Source: Chloroflexota bacterium (GTDB lineage: Bacteria; Chloroflexota; Anaerolineae; Anaerolineales; Anaerolineaceae). From it: a DNA stretch of 43,098 nt. This document shows, piece after piece, positions 25,660-34,075 of this stretch (position 1 is the stretch's first letter; every line of letters starts with the position of its first letter). The stretch lies in assembly GCA_016838895.1 (NCBI GenBank), contig JAEKNU010000034.1, positions 1 through 43,098 on the forward strand. Direction: 5' to 3'. Position numbers and translations under genes: made by a program. The notes under the pieces were generated by a model. The model was not told the origin of the DNA, searched no databases, and saw nothing but the letters and a program-made list of their open reading frames with translations.

Positions 25660-25766
25660 TTATTGTTTATCCAGAATAAATTTAATTTGTATTTGAATAC
25701 AGAATGTGTCAGTATTAATATTTAATTAGTTGTTATTAATTATACTTATTCCGTTCCAGGTCACAA

Positions 25767-25790
25767 CAAAAAAATGTGCTGATATTCAGC
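25767..25790 (-). terminator. Terminator of the DUF2461 gene
   Basis: A GCTGA-ATA-TCAGC stem on the minus strand is followed by ACATTTTTTTG, with seven T residues, shortly after the DUF2461 stop. The stem is short (five pairs) but the U-tract is good. Confidence 0.5.
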
Positions 25791-25800
25791 GCGCTTCACA

Positions 25801-26469
25801 TTATGCAATCACTTCCTGTAAATACCGTAAAAACGGCCTGAGTATATTGCACTTCTTAATCACATCCTGCGTAAACCCATCCGCCAGAACATCTGCATCG
25901 CTATACTTGCGCCAGGCGAAGATCTGCTTGAGGCGCAGCAGTTCAATCTCGGGGTGATCCTTCTCAAATCCGCGCGGAGCGGTTTTCAGGCTGTCGCCTT
26001 CGATTTTGCCGAAGGCTTTTGCAAAGGCTGGTTCTGAAACCAATGCCTTGAATTTGGCGGCATCGCGGTCGACCATTTTGCGGAAGCTGAGCAGTTGTTC
26101 GGATGAGGGACTGTACAATCCGCCGGCCACCATGGATTCACCGCCAGGCTGCACGGAGACGTAATACCCCAGCACATCGGATTTCCAACCGCCGGGGGCA
26201 ATCATGGCGCCCATGTTGATTTTGTAGGGGGTCTTATCCTTGGAAAAACGTATGTCCCGGTAAATTCTGGAAATGCAGTCCTTGGCACGTAAAAACTGCA
26301 GGTTGTCCGATCCGCGTAATGGGTCGATGATCTCATCCAGAAAATCCTCAAAGGCCTGACGAGCGGCATCATACTCATCTCGGTGCTGAGCAAACCAGGT
26401 CCGCTCGTTATTTTCTTTCAGGTCAGACAGAAAAGTCAGTGTTGTGCGTAGGGAGGGTTTCCCTGTCAT
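25801..26469 (-). CDS. DUF2461-domain protein
   Basis: 222 residues spanning nearly the whole family: FLSDLKENNERTWFAQHRDEYDAARQAFEDFL at the N-terminus, then the RIYRDIRFSKDKTPYKINMGA segment and the C-terminal LLRLKQIFAWRKYSD. The family is widespread; no activity is established. A longer reading begins at 26535, but ATG at 26469 with GAGG nearby matches the conserved start. It is cytoplasmic. A single gene between the AAA-HEPN locus and the dehydrogenase, with a terminator on each side. Confidence 0.9.
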   Translation of the reverse strand: MTGKPSLRTTLTFLSDLKENNERTWFAQHRDEYDAARQAFEDFLDEIIDPLRGSDNLQFLRAKDCISRIYRDIRFSKDKTPYKINMGAMIAPGGWKSDVLGYYVSVQPGGESMVAGGLYSPSSEQLLSFRKMVDRDAAKFKALVSEPAFAKAFGKIEGDSLKTAPRGFEKDHPEIELLRLKQIFAWRKYSDADVLADGFTQDVIKKCNILRPFLRYLQEVIA

Positions 26470-26553
26470 CGTTACCTCATGTATCAATAATGGAGTTGTT
26501 AAAAAATAGCAAAGGTTGCTTTCATTATTGTACATGTTTTCTTACTACAACAA

Positions 26554-26580
26554 AAAATGCCCCGGGAAACGGGGCATTTT
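26554..26580. terminator. Rho-independent terminator of the dehydrogenase gene
   Basis: Eleven-base arms AAAATGCCCCG and CGGGGCATTTT with a five-base loop sit three bases past the dehydrogenase stop. Both strands carry A/T-rich ends, and the minus strand continues into TTG after a T6 run. It should work both ways. Confidence 0.85.
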
Positions 26581-26582
26581 GT

Positions 26583-27575
26583 TCACATGGTAATTACTAC
26601 ATCACCTTTCTTCTGACCGCTCTCCACGTAGGCATGTGCCGCGGCGGCCTGCTCCATGGGGAAGGTTTTGTCGATAATGGCTTTGAGATGGCCGGCTACG
26701 GCCAGATCTTTGACGGCGAGTAAATCATCCAGGCTGCCGGGTGCCATGGCACAAATCACTTTTTGGTTGCCGAACAGGCTGGTCCACAGCATTTGTATGA
26801 GCTGCTTCAGTTTAAAGCTGGCGTACAATAGGCGTCCGTTTGCTTTCAACACTCTTTTACATTTGGCAAAACTGCTTTTGCCCAGCACATCAAAGATCAG
26901 ATCATATTGTTCAGCACCTTGTGTGAAATCCTGCTGGGTATAATCGATGACATGGTCAGCGCCCAAGGCGTGTACAAAATCCATTCTGGGTGTGCCGCAT
27001 ACGCCGGTTACTTCTGCGCCATAATGCTTGGCGATTTGTACGGCTGCTGCACCGATGCTGCCGGATGCGCCGTTGACCAGTACTTTTTGTCCGGGTTGAA
27101 TGTTCATTTTTCTCAACAGACTCAAAGCCATGATCGGACCATAGGAAAGAATCACGGCTTCTTCGTTGCTCATGTTAACAGGTGTTTTTGCCATGACAGC
27201 GTTTTCGGGCACACTGATATATTCGGCATAGGCACCCATGTTTTGTCCGAGATAACCAAAGACTTGATCTCCGGATTGGTATTTCTGCACTTCAGTGCCA
27301 ATAGCTTCCACCTCTCCAGCAAATTGACTGCCTAAAATGGTGATTTTGGGCTTTTGCAATCCAAAGGCTAGTTTGGCCATCAGCCAGAAAAATCCTGGCA
27401 TGTTGAATTCACGCGGGGTGACCGCTTTGAAATTTCTAGCGATTAAGTCGCCATAGTTGACCGAGGTAGCATGTACGCGGATTAGCACCTCATTTTCCTT
27501 GGGAGCAGGTGTTTCAAGCTCCTCAATTTTTAATACATCCGCTGATCCATATGTTCTATTTGTAATAACTTTCAT
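26583..27575 (-). CDS. Medium-chain dehydrogenase/reductase (quinone-oxidoreductase type)
   Basis: 330 residues of the MDR superfamily. The N-terminal GroES-like domain (MKVITNRTYGSADVLKIEELETP, then VHATSVNYGDLIARN) is followed by the Rossmann domain with VLVNGASGSIGAAAVQIAKHYGAEVTGV, the NADPH-binding signature. No structural or catalytic zinc cysteines are visible, pointing to a zeta-crystallin-like quinone or enal/enone reductase. AAAGGAAA supports the start. It is one of three related dehydrogenases here, the others at 32001 and 32964. It ends at a clear terminator and is separated from the XRE gene by about 31 bases. Confidence 0.9.
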   Translation of the reverse strand: MKVITNRTYGSADVLKIEELETPAPKENEVLIRVHATSVNYGDLIARNFKAVTPREFNMPGFFWLMAKLAFGLQKPKITILGSQFAGEVEAIGTEVQKYQSGDQVFGYLGQNMGAYAEYISVPENAVMAKTPVNMSNEEAVILSYGPIMALSLLRKMNIQPGQKVLVNGASGSIGAAAVQIAKHYGAEVTGVCGTPRMDFVHALGADHVIDYTQQDFTQGAEQYDLIFDVLGKSSFAKCKRVLKANGRLLYASFKLKQLIQMLWTSLFGNQKVICAMAPGSLDDLLAVKDLAVAGHLKAIIDKTFPMEQAAAAHAYVESGQKKGDVVITM

Positions 27576-27606
27576 GATAAATTTCCTTTACACTTTTCGG
27601 GATTGT

Positions 27607-27825
27607 TTATTCTTTAGGCTCGTAAATAAATACTTCTTCCAGTGGGCTGCCGAAAACATGTGCAATACGAAACGCTAAATCCAATGAAGGAGCATATTTT
27701 GCATTTTCAATGGCGATAATGGTCTGGCGGGTGACACCCACTTTTACAGCCAATTGTTCCTGGGTCAGTTCATCATGGAAAAACCGCAATTTTCGGATAT
27801 TGTTTTTGATCTGCATTTTTTCCAT
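27607..27825 (-). CDS. XRE-family (Cro/CI-type) transcriptional regulator
   Basis: A 72-residue protein that is almost entirely helix-turn-helix: IRKLRFFHDELTQEQLAVKVGVTRQTIIAIENAKYAPSLDLAFRIAHVFG and a short acidic tail. It belongs to the compact YozG/DUF-partner group that is typically encoded with a small membrane protein. The ATG follows the membrane-protein stop by one base, and its ribosome site (GAGG) lies inside that gene, so translation is coupled. It probably autoregulates the dyad-containing promoter upstream of the pair. Confidence 0.9.
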   Translation of the reverse strand: MEKMQIKNNIRKLRFFHDELTQEQLAVKVGVTRQTIIAIENAKYAPSLDLAFRIAHVFGSPLEEVFIYEPKE

Positions 27826-27826
27826 C

Positions 27827-28279
27827 TTAGAATCCTCTGCGGTAAATCACCACTTGTGTCAGACTGCCGATAATTTCAGAAAATATGGAGAAGAAGATAA
27901 TCAGGCTGAACATAATCAGGGGTGGCTGGCCGACAACAAAGGTCAGCATACTGATTAAGACGCCAATCGAGAAAACGATATAGGAAATTTTGCTGCCTTT
28001 TAATGATATTAATTTATCGCGTTCATCCGTGATAAATTGCTCGGGATCTTCGGATTGTGTTTTAATGGCATGTACGATACTCATAACGATGTTGGTAAGT
28101 ATGCTGCCTGCAATATTGACAACGATTGTAGCGATAATGACGGTAGCCCAAAGACTATAAATTCTGGATGCGATTAATCCTTCGCCCTGAAACATCTGCA
28201 GCCATTTGACAACAAAGTATCCCAGGATAAATATACTGCTTGATAAAGAGACGGTGATATTTTTTTCTTCGTATGACAT
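27827..28279 (-). CDS. Four-helix membrane partner of the XRE regulator
   Basis: 150 residues with four hydrophobic helices (about 10-28, 42-65, 95-110, 118-140) and a cytoplasmic loop ITDERDKLISLKGSK between the pairs. This DERD loop and the adjacent XRE gene are typical of the DUF2178-like family. Such pairs are thought to act as membrane sensor and repressor, but no mechanism is proven. GCGAGG lies five bases before the start. The promoter lies just upstream, with two operator dyads. Confidence 0.8.
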   Translation of the reverse strand: MSYEEKNITVSLSSSIFILGYFVVKWLQMFQGEGLIASRIYSLWATVIIATIVVNIAGSILTNIVMSIVHAIKTQSEDPEQFITDERDKLISLKGSKISYIVFSIGVLISMLTFVVGQPPLIMFSLIIFFSIFSEIIGSLTQVVIYRRGF

Positions 28280-28304
28280 GAAAACCTCGCTTTGTCTGTA
28301 TAAC

Positions 28305-28361
28305 TTTACAAATTGTAAAAAATACTATACACATAGTAATATAAATCATACATAATGTCAA
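28305..28361 (-). promoter_or_regulatory. Promoter and operators of the XRE/membrane-protein pair
   Basis: The minus strand has TTGACA (28361-28356), exactly 17 bases, then TACTAT (28338-28333). The dyad TACTAT-ACAC-ATAGTA (28323-28338) includes the -10 box, and a second dyad, TTTACAA-A-TTGTAAA (28305-28319), lies at the start of the transcript. Repressor binding at either would block transcription, so XRE autoregulation is likely. Confidence 0.7.
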
Positions 28362-28421
28362 TAGTATGTTACTGTTAATTCGATATTGTGTTTACAAATC
28401 AAAGATTTTTATTGGGGAAAG

Positions 28422-28450
28422 CAAAAACACCCGCTAAATGGGTGTTTTTG
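28422..28450. terminator. Rho-independent terminator of the serine hydrolase gene
   Basis: Eleven-base arms CAAAAACACCC and GGGTGTTTTTG with a seven-base loop lie about 22 bases past the hydrolase stop and carry A/T runs on both ends. It also insulates the XRE promoter from read-through. Confidence 0.8.
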
Positions 28451-28471
28451 AGATTGGGAATATAGCTATGA

Positions 28472-29710
28472 TTACCAATCCAGACTCATGGCCAGGTCCA
28501 TGATGGCTTCACGATCTATCATGGTGCTGTTCGCTGTCAGTACAAAGCCGAGGTTTCTTTCGGGTAATATACGTATGGCGTTACCAAACCCAGGCCCCCC
28601 ACCGGTGCGCTCAAGGCAGAGATTTTGCTGTTGTCCGCATATATTCCAACCCAAACCCTGCGCATCCTGTTCCTTTTGCTTGTTGTTGATAGAAATATAG
28701 CTTTCATGTGACATACGCTGCACGGATGCCTGGGACAAAATGCGTTGCCCATCCAGTTCTCCATCATTTAAATAGGCTAATTCAAAACGTGCCAAATCTT
28801 CAGCCGGGCCAATCAATCCTGTCGGTGGGTTGCTGTCTGCCAAAACCAGATTGAACCAGAGTTTACCGTCACTTACTTCCCGAATAAGTCTTGACAGGCT
28901 ATCTCCATAAAAGACAGGCAAGAAAGCACTTTGAATATCCAGCAGCGGATGCATGCCTACTGCTGTATTGGATTTCATGGATTCCGTGTAGACAAAATCG
29001 GTCTGGTTCATTTGAAGCGGCTGAAGGATATGGCTGCGAATATAATCTTCATATGTATCACCGGATGCTTCTTCGATAATGGCACCTAGCACCATATATC
29101 CCACATTGGTATATGCCGCTTTGCTGCCGGGTTCAAATTTGAGCTTCGCATAATCGGGCAGCACTTCCTCCAGAAAAGCGGTTTGGTCCCTGGCTGGCTG
29201 CCCCTCATAATGCATCCATCCCAGCACTGCCGGCACATTGTCTGGTAATCCGGAACTGTGATTGAGTAGATGCTGAATGGTAATGGGGGTGCTGGCGTCA
29301 GATGGGTATTGCACTTCGAAGAAAGGTAAATAATTGCTGACAGGGTCGTCCAGATTTAACAACTCTTGCTCACTCAACTGGAAAATTGCCACTGCAGTAA
29401 ATATTTTTGTCGTCGACCACCAATGATAAACGTTTTTAGTTGTGGCAGAAATTTGATTGGGGCCGTCCGCCAAACCGAAGGCTTTGTTGTAAATCAGTTC
29501 ATTGTCTTTTACGACGGCAAAGGTCAACCCTGATGGATTTCCGTAGGCTGTCAGTTCATTGAAATAAACCTCCAGGTCCTGAATTTGCTCCACCTGATGG
29601 GGTGCCTTTGGTTCGTGCGGCATAAAGGCCATACCTGCAATCATTATGAAAAGCACTAAGAGGAGCATAGGTGTAAATTTTGTTAACCATTTATTGGATG
29701 TTGTTTTCAT
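28472..29710 (-). CDS. Secreted serine hydrolase, class C beta-lactamase/PBP-like
   Basis: 412 residues. A signal anchor (about 12-30) precedes a class C beta-lactamase-type domain with the nucleophile motif STTK (Ser99, Lys102) and a Tyr motif YTNVGY near residue 210. The terminal GGGPGFGNAIRILPE part resembles the KTG-equivalent region. Such proteins are DD-peptidases, esterases or beta-lactamases; true beta-lactamase activity cannot be inferred. AGGAAG precedes the start. A second protein of this family lies at 41637-42806. Its own promoter region contains the palindrome at 29796-29809. Confidence 0.88.
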   Translation of the reverse strand: MKTTSNKWLTKFTPMLLLVLFIMIAGMAFMPHEPKAPHQVEQIQDLEVYFNELTAYGNPSGLTFAVVKDNELIYNKAFGLADGPNQISATTKNVYHWWSTTKIFTAVAIFQLSEQELLNLDDPVSNYLPFFEVQYPSDASTPITIQHLLNHSSGLPDNVPAVLGWMHYEGQPARDQTAFLEEVLPDYAKLKFEPGSKAAYTNVGYMVLGAIIEEASGDTYEDYIRSHILQPLQMNQTDFVYTESMKSNTAVGMHPLLDIQSAFLPVFYGDSLSRLIREVSDGKLWFNLVLADSNPPTGLIGPAEDLARFELAYLNDGELDGQRILSQASVQRMSHESYISINNKQKEQDAQGLGWNICGQQQNLCLERTGGGPGFGNAIRILPERNLGFVLTANSTMIDREAIMDLAMSLDW

Positions 29711-29795
29711 TTATATCTTCCTGTATTCACGATTATTTTTGCACGGTATTAGGTACCGGCAAATGCAATCATCGCTGATTTCAGGATATTAAACG

Positions 29796-29809
29796 ATCCA
29801 TCGATGGAT
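29796..29809. promoter_or_regulatory. 14-base palindrome upstream of the serine hydrolase gene
   Basis: ATCCATCGATGGAT is a perfect palindrome with an ATCGAT centre, about 86 bases before the hydrolase start and 57 bases after the LuxR stop. It may be an operator; no promoter boxes were confirmed around it. Confidence 0.3.
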
Positions 29810-29865
29810 TGATTTTGGTGTTTCGGGTCTACAACTTTGGATTGAGTTACGGTTTTTGGAATAAA

Positions 29866-30795
29866 TTATTGAGCAGATCGGATTTTGGCAATAAGTTCAT
29901 AGCGGCTGTCAATTTCAAGTTTCTGATAAATGTTATGTAAATGAGTTTTCACCGTTGCCAGTGAAATAAACAGCGCTTCGCCAACATCGGCGTTGCTCAT
30001 GCCCAGCATCACTTTTTGGATAATCTCCCGCTCTCGATCCGTGATGCCGTACTGTTCAAAGAAGATTTCAGGAACCTGTGCCAGATTAATGGACGTAGGG
30101 ACAGGTGCATTCAGAAAGTAATACACCAGGAAAATACCATAGAGCGCGTAAGGGATGGAACTAAAGAAAAAATCGCTTGCTTGAGTAAGGATGATGGATG
30201 ACAAATTAATCACCCCCAGCATACTGAACAGCGTTTCGATATAGCCCACACTGGCAAAAATCAGCAACCCAATCACGAAGGATATCATTTTGGTGTGCAG
30301 GACACGGGTCAAAAAGCCATATCCGATAATCAGCATAAAAGTAAATGAAAGGAAATAGATACTCGCCGCAATCTGATAGCCCACGCCCAGTTGCAAACCC
30401 TGTTGAGCACGATCCAGTGTTGCCCCAATGGGTGAGAACATGAAAGCGTATGCAATGATCATCAAGGCCAGCATAGCAAGGGTGATTTTCTTTCTGGCCT
30501 TGATTTGATAGATGCCTGTAAAAAGTTGAATGGCTGCCACAACGATTGCAAAATTTAGCACTTGCTTGATGCCGATAATCCAATACAACACATCAATGGA
30601 ATAATCCGCAACATTGAGAATCAGATATTGATGCAAAAGGGTGAAAATTAAGGCACCAGTAAAAAAAGCATACAAAATGCAAAAATCACGCAAATAGGAT
30701 TCACGTGTTTTTTTCGCCCAGAATCCGGCAATGGACAGGGCAATAAATCCGATGATGATGACGAATAAATGATATGCGATTTGCAAATGCCCCAT
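29866..30795 (-). CDS. Membrane-bound LuxR-family transcriptional regulator
   Basis: 309 residues. Seven hydrophobic helices fill residues 5-225, without a recognisable extracellular domain. A LuxR-type helix-turn-helix takes up the last 65 residues (YGITDREREIIQKVMLGMSNADVGEALFISLATVKTHLHNIYQKLEI). It should act as a one-component regulator that binds DNA from the membrane and senses a membrane or lipophilic signal. GGAAGGA supports the start. It begins 113 bases after the DUF6326-like gene and closes the dehydrogenase/DUF4386 cluster, so it may regulate it. Confidence 0.85.
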   Translation of the reverse strand: MGHLQIAYHLFVIIIGFIALSIAGFWAKKTRESYLRDFCILYAFFTGALIFTLLHQYLILNVADYSIDVLYWIIGIKQVLNFAIVVAAIQLFTGIYQIKARKKITLAMLALMIIAYAFMFSPIGATLDRAQQGLQLGVGYQIAASIYFLSFTFMLIIGYGFLTRVLHTKMISFVIGLLIFASVGYIETLFSMLGVINLSSIILTQASDFFFSSIPYALYGIFLVYYFLNAPVPTSINLAQVPEIFFEQYGITDREREIIQKVMLGMSNADVGEALFISLATVKTHLHNIYQKLEIDSRYELIAKIRSAQ

Positions 30796-30908
30796 GTTAT
30801 TCCTTCCGTTCGTGTACTGATGGATAGGGACATTTTATCATCAATCAATCGTTGATTAATATATAAATCTGTCAGAAAAATTCTTGTGATTTTAATCCAA
30901 TAAAATTC

Positions 30909-31274
30909 TTATACCCAAAACCAGGCATAACGCACAATGAGCACATTAACGACCAGACTGACCGCGATCAAGAATTTATCATAATGGGATGGGTAAGAGG
31001 GTAATCCGGCCAGATTCATGATAAAGAAAATGACTGAAACGATGATATTCACCCAGCGGCCGACCGGCTGGCCTAACATGATGTTAAGTACCACCATGAT
31101 AATCGGAATCAGCATAAAGAATGCAATGCCCAGCCAACCCCATTGACCGATTTTTGCGCCCATGATTTCACCGGGCACAAAATCGCCGCTGAAAATGCGC
31201 ATGACATCGCCCAGTAAATAAACCAGCATAAGCGCAATCCACAAAACGGATAATTTGATTTGTATGTCCTGCAT
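30909..31274 (-). CDS. DUF6326-like four-helix membrane protein
   Basis: 121 residues with four hydrophobic helices (about 10-28, 45-65, 75-90, 100-120) and a SHYDKFLIAVSLVVNVLIVRYAW end. This matches DUF6326 by pattern. The function is unknown. Reading could start with TTG at 31280, but ATG at 31274 has GAGGAG six bases upstream. The gene starts ten bases after the DUF4386 stop and shares its transcript. Confidence 0.75.
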   Translation of the reverse strand: MQDIQIKLSVLWIALMLVYLLGDVMRIFSGDFVPGEIMGAKIGQWGWLGIAFFMLIPIIMVVLNIMLGQPVGRWVNIIVSVIFFIMNLAGLPSYPSHYDKFLIAVSLVVNVLIVRYAWFWV

Positions 31275-31284
31275 ATTCAACTCC

Positions 31285-31983
31285 TCAATTTTTATCGGCT
31301 ATACCCAAAACATTCGAAGGACTGAATCCCTTCACAATTAGCCAGATCGCCAGAACCATTTCCTGTATTGCCAACGGCATCTCCATCAAGATAGCAGTAG
31401 TCGATAGGGAATCAAGCAGACCCGACATGTGCAACAAACCGGCTGTCAGAGAAGGTATGGCAGCAAGCAAACCCCATATAGATAACCAACGCGGTACCAA
31501 TTTTGAGCGGAAGAGAACATAATAAAACATTGATGCACCGAGAATAAATACAATGGAAAGCACAGTGCTTAATGCGCTGCTTTCTAATAATAAGGTGCTC
31601 AAAGCTTGATAATTGGCATCTTGCGGCATACCCGACTGCATATAAGCCTGGCTTAATGGAATCAGCAATAACCAACTAATCACCATGCCCAGATAGATCA
31701 CGGCTTCTAACCCACTCCTGAATACGATATATCCCAATGCAAAAGTCTGGTGATATTTTTTCAAAACGGGATAAACGATAACCGGAATCATTGCCAGGGA
31801 TAATCCCATCAATAAGATAAACATCGCCCCGTAGATGATTGAGTTTGAATTGCCAGCTAGATAAACAAGTTCATCCTGCGCTGAACGGATGCCATCCGTA
31901 AAGACCAGGCTGAATATTCCCGCGACTGTTCCGGTGATATATAAAGTGCCAGCAATTAAACCAGATTTTCTGTCGTTTTTCAT
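31285..31983 (-). CDS. DUF4386-family membrane protein (copy 1)
   Basis: 232 residues with about six hydrophobic helices. It opens KNDRKSGLIAGTLYITGTVAGI and includes the RSGLEAVIYLGMVISWLLL segment typical of DUF4386, plus VPRWLSIWGLLAAIPSL. The family has no known function. The ATG at 31983 is chosen because it is the right distance from AAAGG and aligns with the start of copy 2; 31992 is an alternative. It follows the dehydrogenase at 32001 by eight to seventeen bases, so the two genes are very likely cotranscribed. Confidence 0.88.
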   Translation of the reverse strand: MKNDRKSGLIAGTLYITGTVAGIFSLVFTDGIRSAQDELVYLAGNSNSIIYGAMFILLMGLSLAMIPVIVYPVLKKYHQTFALGYIVFRSGLEAVIYLGMVISWLLLIPLSQAYMQSGMPQDANYQALSTLLLESSALSTVLSIVFILGASMFYYVLFRSKLVPRWLSIWGLLAAIPSLTAGLLHMSGLLDSLSTTAILMEMPLAIQEMVLAIWLIVKGFSPSNVLGIADKN

Positions 31984-32000
31984 TTTCATCATCCTTTCAA

Positions 32001-32954
32001 TTATTCATTTGTGGAAGCCAGTACTGTTATAACCACATTACCTTTCTTATGCCCTTTTTCTACGTAGCGATGCGCTTCAATGATCTGATCCATGGTAAAA
32101 ACCTGATCAATGACTGGTTTAAATTTCCCTGATTCGAGCAATTCTTTGACCCGTTCCAATTCCTGAAGATGTGTAAGTTTGGTTTTGGCGTTTGCATCGT
32201 TGTGAACGTTCAAATAAATTCCACCAGGTTTAAGTGCTTTGTGCGCATTTTTTTGTGGATATTTGGCAACGGCATCAAAAAATACATCATACGACTGTTC
32301 TTCCAGAATGAAATCCTCACTGGTATAATCCAGCACTCGATCCGCACCGAGGTCTTTCACCCAGCCCAGGTTGGAAGTACTACATACCGCAGTCACTTTG
32401 GCATCAAACAGATTACAAGCAAGTTGAACGGCATTGCTACCAACCGCCCCGGATGCGCCATAAATCAAAATTTCCTGACCAGCCTGAATATTGGTATTAT
32501 ACAAAAAACGTAACGCAGTCTCAGCCGCACCAACAGATGCAGCCGCATCACCAAAACTGATATTGGTTGGTTTAATTGCTAAAGCCCCATTTTCCGGAAA
32601 ACATTTATACTCTGCGTAACCGCCAAAATCACTTTCAAATGTGGATGCAAAAACCGGATCCCCAGCCTTGAAACGGGTAACTTTGCCCCCGACAGCCTCA
32701 ACCACGCCAGCTAATTCCATCCCCAGTATTTTTCGCCTGGGGCTAAAAATACCCAGATATAAACGGGCAAATAACCATTGTGCTTTAGGAACAGTGAAAC
32801 TACGCATACGACTATCCCCGATTGTCACAGTCGTAGCATAAATCTTAACCAACACCTCGTTTTCCTTCGGCTCTGGCTTTTCTACTTCCTTTAAATGCAG
32901 CACTTCCGGTGGACCATATTTCTCATACACAATTGCTTTCATCATTTCATTCAT
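32001..32954 (-). CDS. Medium-chain dehydrogenase/reductase (copy 1 in the cluster)
   Basis: 317 residues of the MDR superfamily with the GroES-like N-terminal part (MKAIVYEKYGPPEVLHLKEVEKPEP) and the Rossmann signature ILIYGASGAVGSNAVQLACNLFDAKVTAV. No zinc-site cysteines are present, so it is probably a zinc-free NAD(P)H-dependent quinone or enone reductase. GAGG precedes the ATG. It is closely related in pattern to the neighbour at 32964 and separated from it by nine bases, which suggests tandem duplication followed by divergence. Confidence 0.9.
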   Translation of the reverse strand: MNEMMKAIVYEKYGPPEVLHLKEVEKPEPKENEVLVKIYATTVTIGDSRMRSFTVPKAQWLFARLYLGIFSPRRKILGMELAGVVEAVGGKVTRFKAGDPVFASTFESDFGGYAEYKCFPENGALAIKPTNISFGDAAASVGAAETALRFLYNTNIQAGQEILIYGASGAVGSNAVQLACNLFDAKVTAVCSTSNLGWVKDLGADRVLDYTSEDFILEEQSYDVFFDAVAKYPQKNAHKALKPGGIYLNVHNDANAKTKLTHLQELERVKELLESGKFKPVIDQVFTMDQIIEAHRYVEKGHKKGNVVITVLASTNE

Positions 32955-32963
32955 AAATACACC

Positions 32964-33947
32964 TCAAACCTGGGCTATTCGAACCACTACTTTACCGCGG
33001 GCATGGCGACCGGCATAATATTCCATGGCCTCGCCCAATCCACTTAACGGATACACACTGTCAATCACTGATTTTATTTTTCCCATTTCAAACCATTCCT
33101 TGATTTGCCGTAAATCATCCGGATTGGGATGCATGGAAAGGGATGTCATTTTCTGCTGCGTGCCGCGTGTTCTCATGGCACCCAAAAGCATGGCTTCAAA
33201 TAGCTGGCTCATTTTGCCGCCTGTAACTACGTGAATTCCGGTAGGTTTTAATGCCTTTTGATAATCAGCCAATTTACGATAACCTGCCGTCGCTAAAATG
33301 AGATCAACCTTTTTCTTTCCGGCAGTAAAATCCGTTGTGGTGTAATCGATAACCTCATCAACACCCAGGGAACGCACCAGTTCTACATTTCGGGTGCTGC
33401 ACACGCCGGTGACATGTGCGCCATAGGCTTTGGCAATCTGCACGGCATAGGTTCCAATACCGCCGGACGCCCCTACCACTAGCACATCCTGACCCGCCTG
33501 AATCTTGCCCAGGTCACGAAGTCCTTGCAGCGCCACCACCGCCGATTCCGGCGCTGCGGCAGCTTCTTCAAAAGAAATATTGCTCGGGCGTTGAACAAGC
33601 CACTTTTCCGGTACGGCCACATATTCCGCGTAGCCTTTCAACCCGCATTCGAATAAATCCGCAAACACTTCATCGCCAACCTTGAATTTCGTCACCTGGC
33701 TCCCCACAGCTTCCACCACACCGGAAATATCCTTACCCATCAGTTTTTGCTTCGGCTTAAGCAACCCACCCGTAGCGAAACGGATTAAAAACGGTTTGCC
33801 ATAGACCATGGCCGCATCGGAGAAAGTGATTGATGACGCAATCACTTTCACCAGCACTTCATCGACTTGTAGTTCAGGTTTGTCCAACTCAGCCATATGC
33901 AATACTTCACTCGGATTTCCATATTTCTCAAAAATCATTGCTTTCAT
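32964..33947 (-). CDS. Medium-chain dehydrogenase/reductase (copy 2 in the cluster)
   Basis: 327 residues, also zinc-free MDR type: MKAMIFEKYGNPSEVLHMAELDKPEL at the start and VLVVGASGGIGTYAVQIAKAYGAHVTGV as the nucleotide-binding segment. The reading could start with TTG at 33953, but ATG at 33947 is better placed after GGAG. It lies directly upstream of copy 1 and about 120 bases after the second DUF4386 gene. Substrates are not predictable from sequence. Confidence 0.9.
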   Translation of the reverse strand: MKAMIFEKYGNPSEVLHMAELDKPELQVDEVLVKVIASSITFSDAAMVYGKPFLIRFATGGLLKPKQKLMGKDISGVVEAVGSQVTKFKVGDEVFADLFECGLKGYAEYVAVPEKWLVQRPSNISFEEAAAAPESAVVALQGLRDLGKIQAGQDVLVVGASGGIGTYAVQIAKAYGAHVTGVCSTRNVELVRSLGVDEVIDYTTTDFTAGKKKVDLILATAGYRKLADYQKALKPTGIHVVTGGKMSQLFEAMLLGAMRTRGTQQKMTSLSMHPNPDDLRQIKEWFEMGKIKSVIDSVYPLSGLGEAMEYYAGRHARGKVVVRIAQV

Positions 33948-34075
33948 AATCAATTACTCCAATCAAAACAACGTTATCTAATAAGAGTATAACGAAAATG
34001 AGCATGGTTTTATTCGGTGCTATCTCTTCAGGTTAGCCCCGATTCAGTAATGATTCTATTTTGGATTAAGAATTA

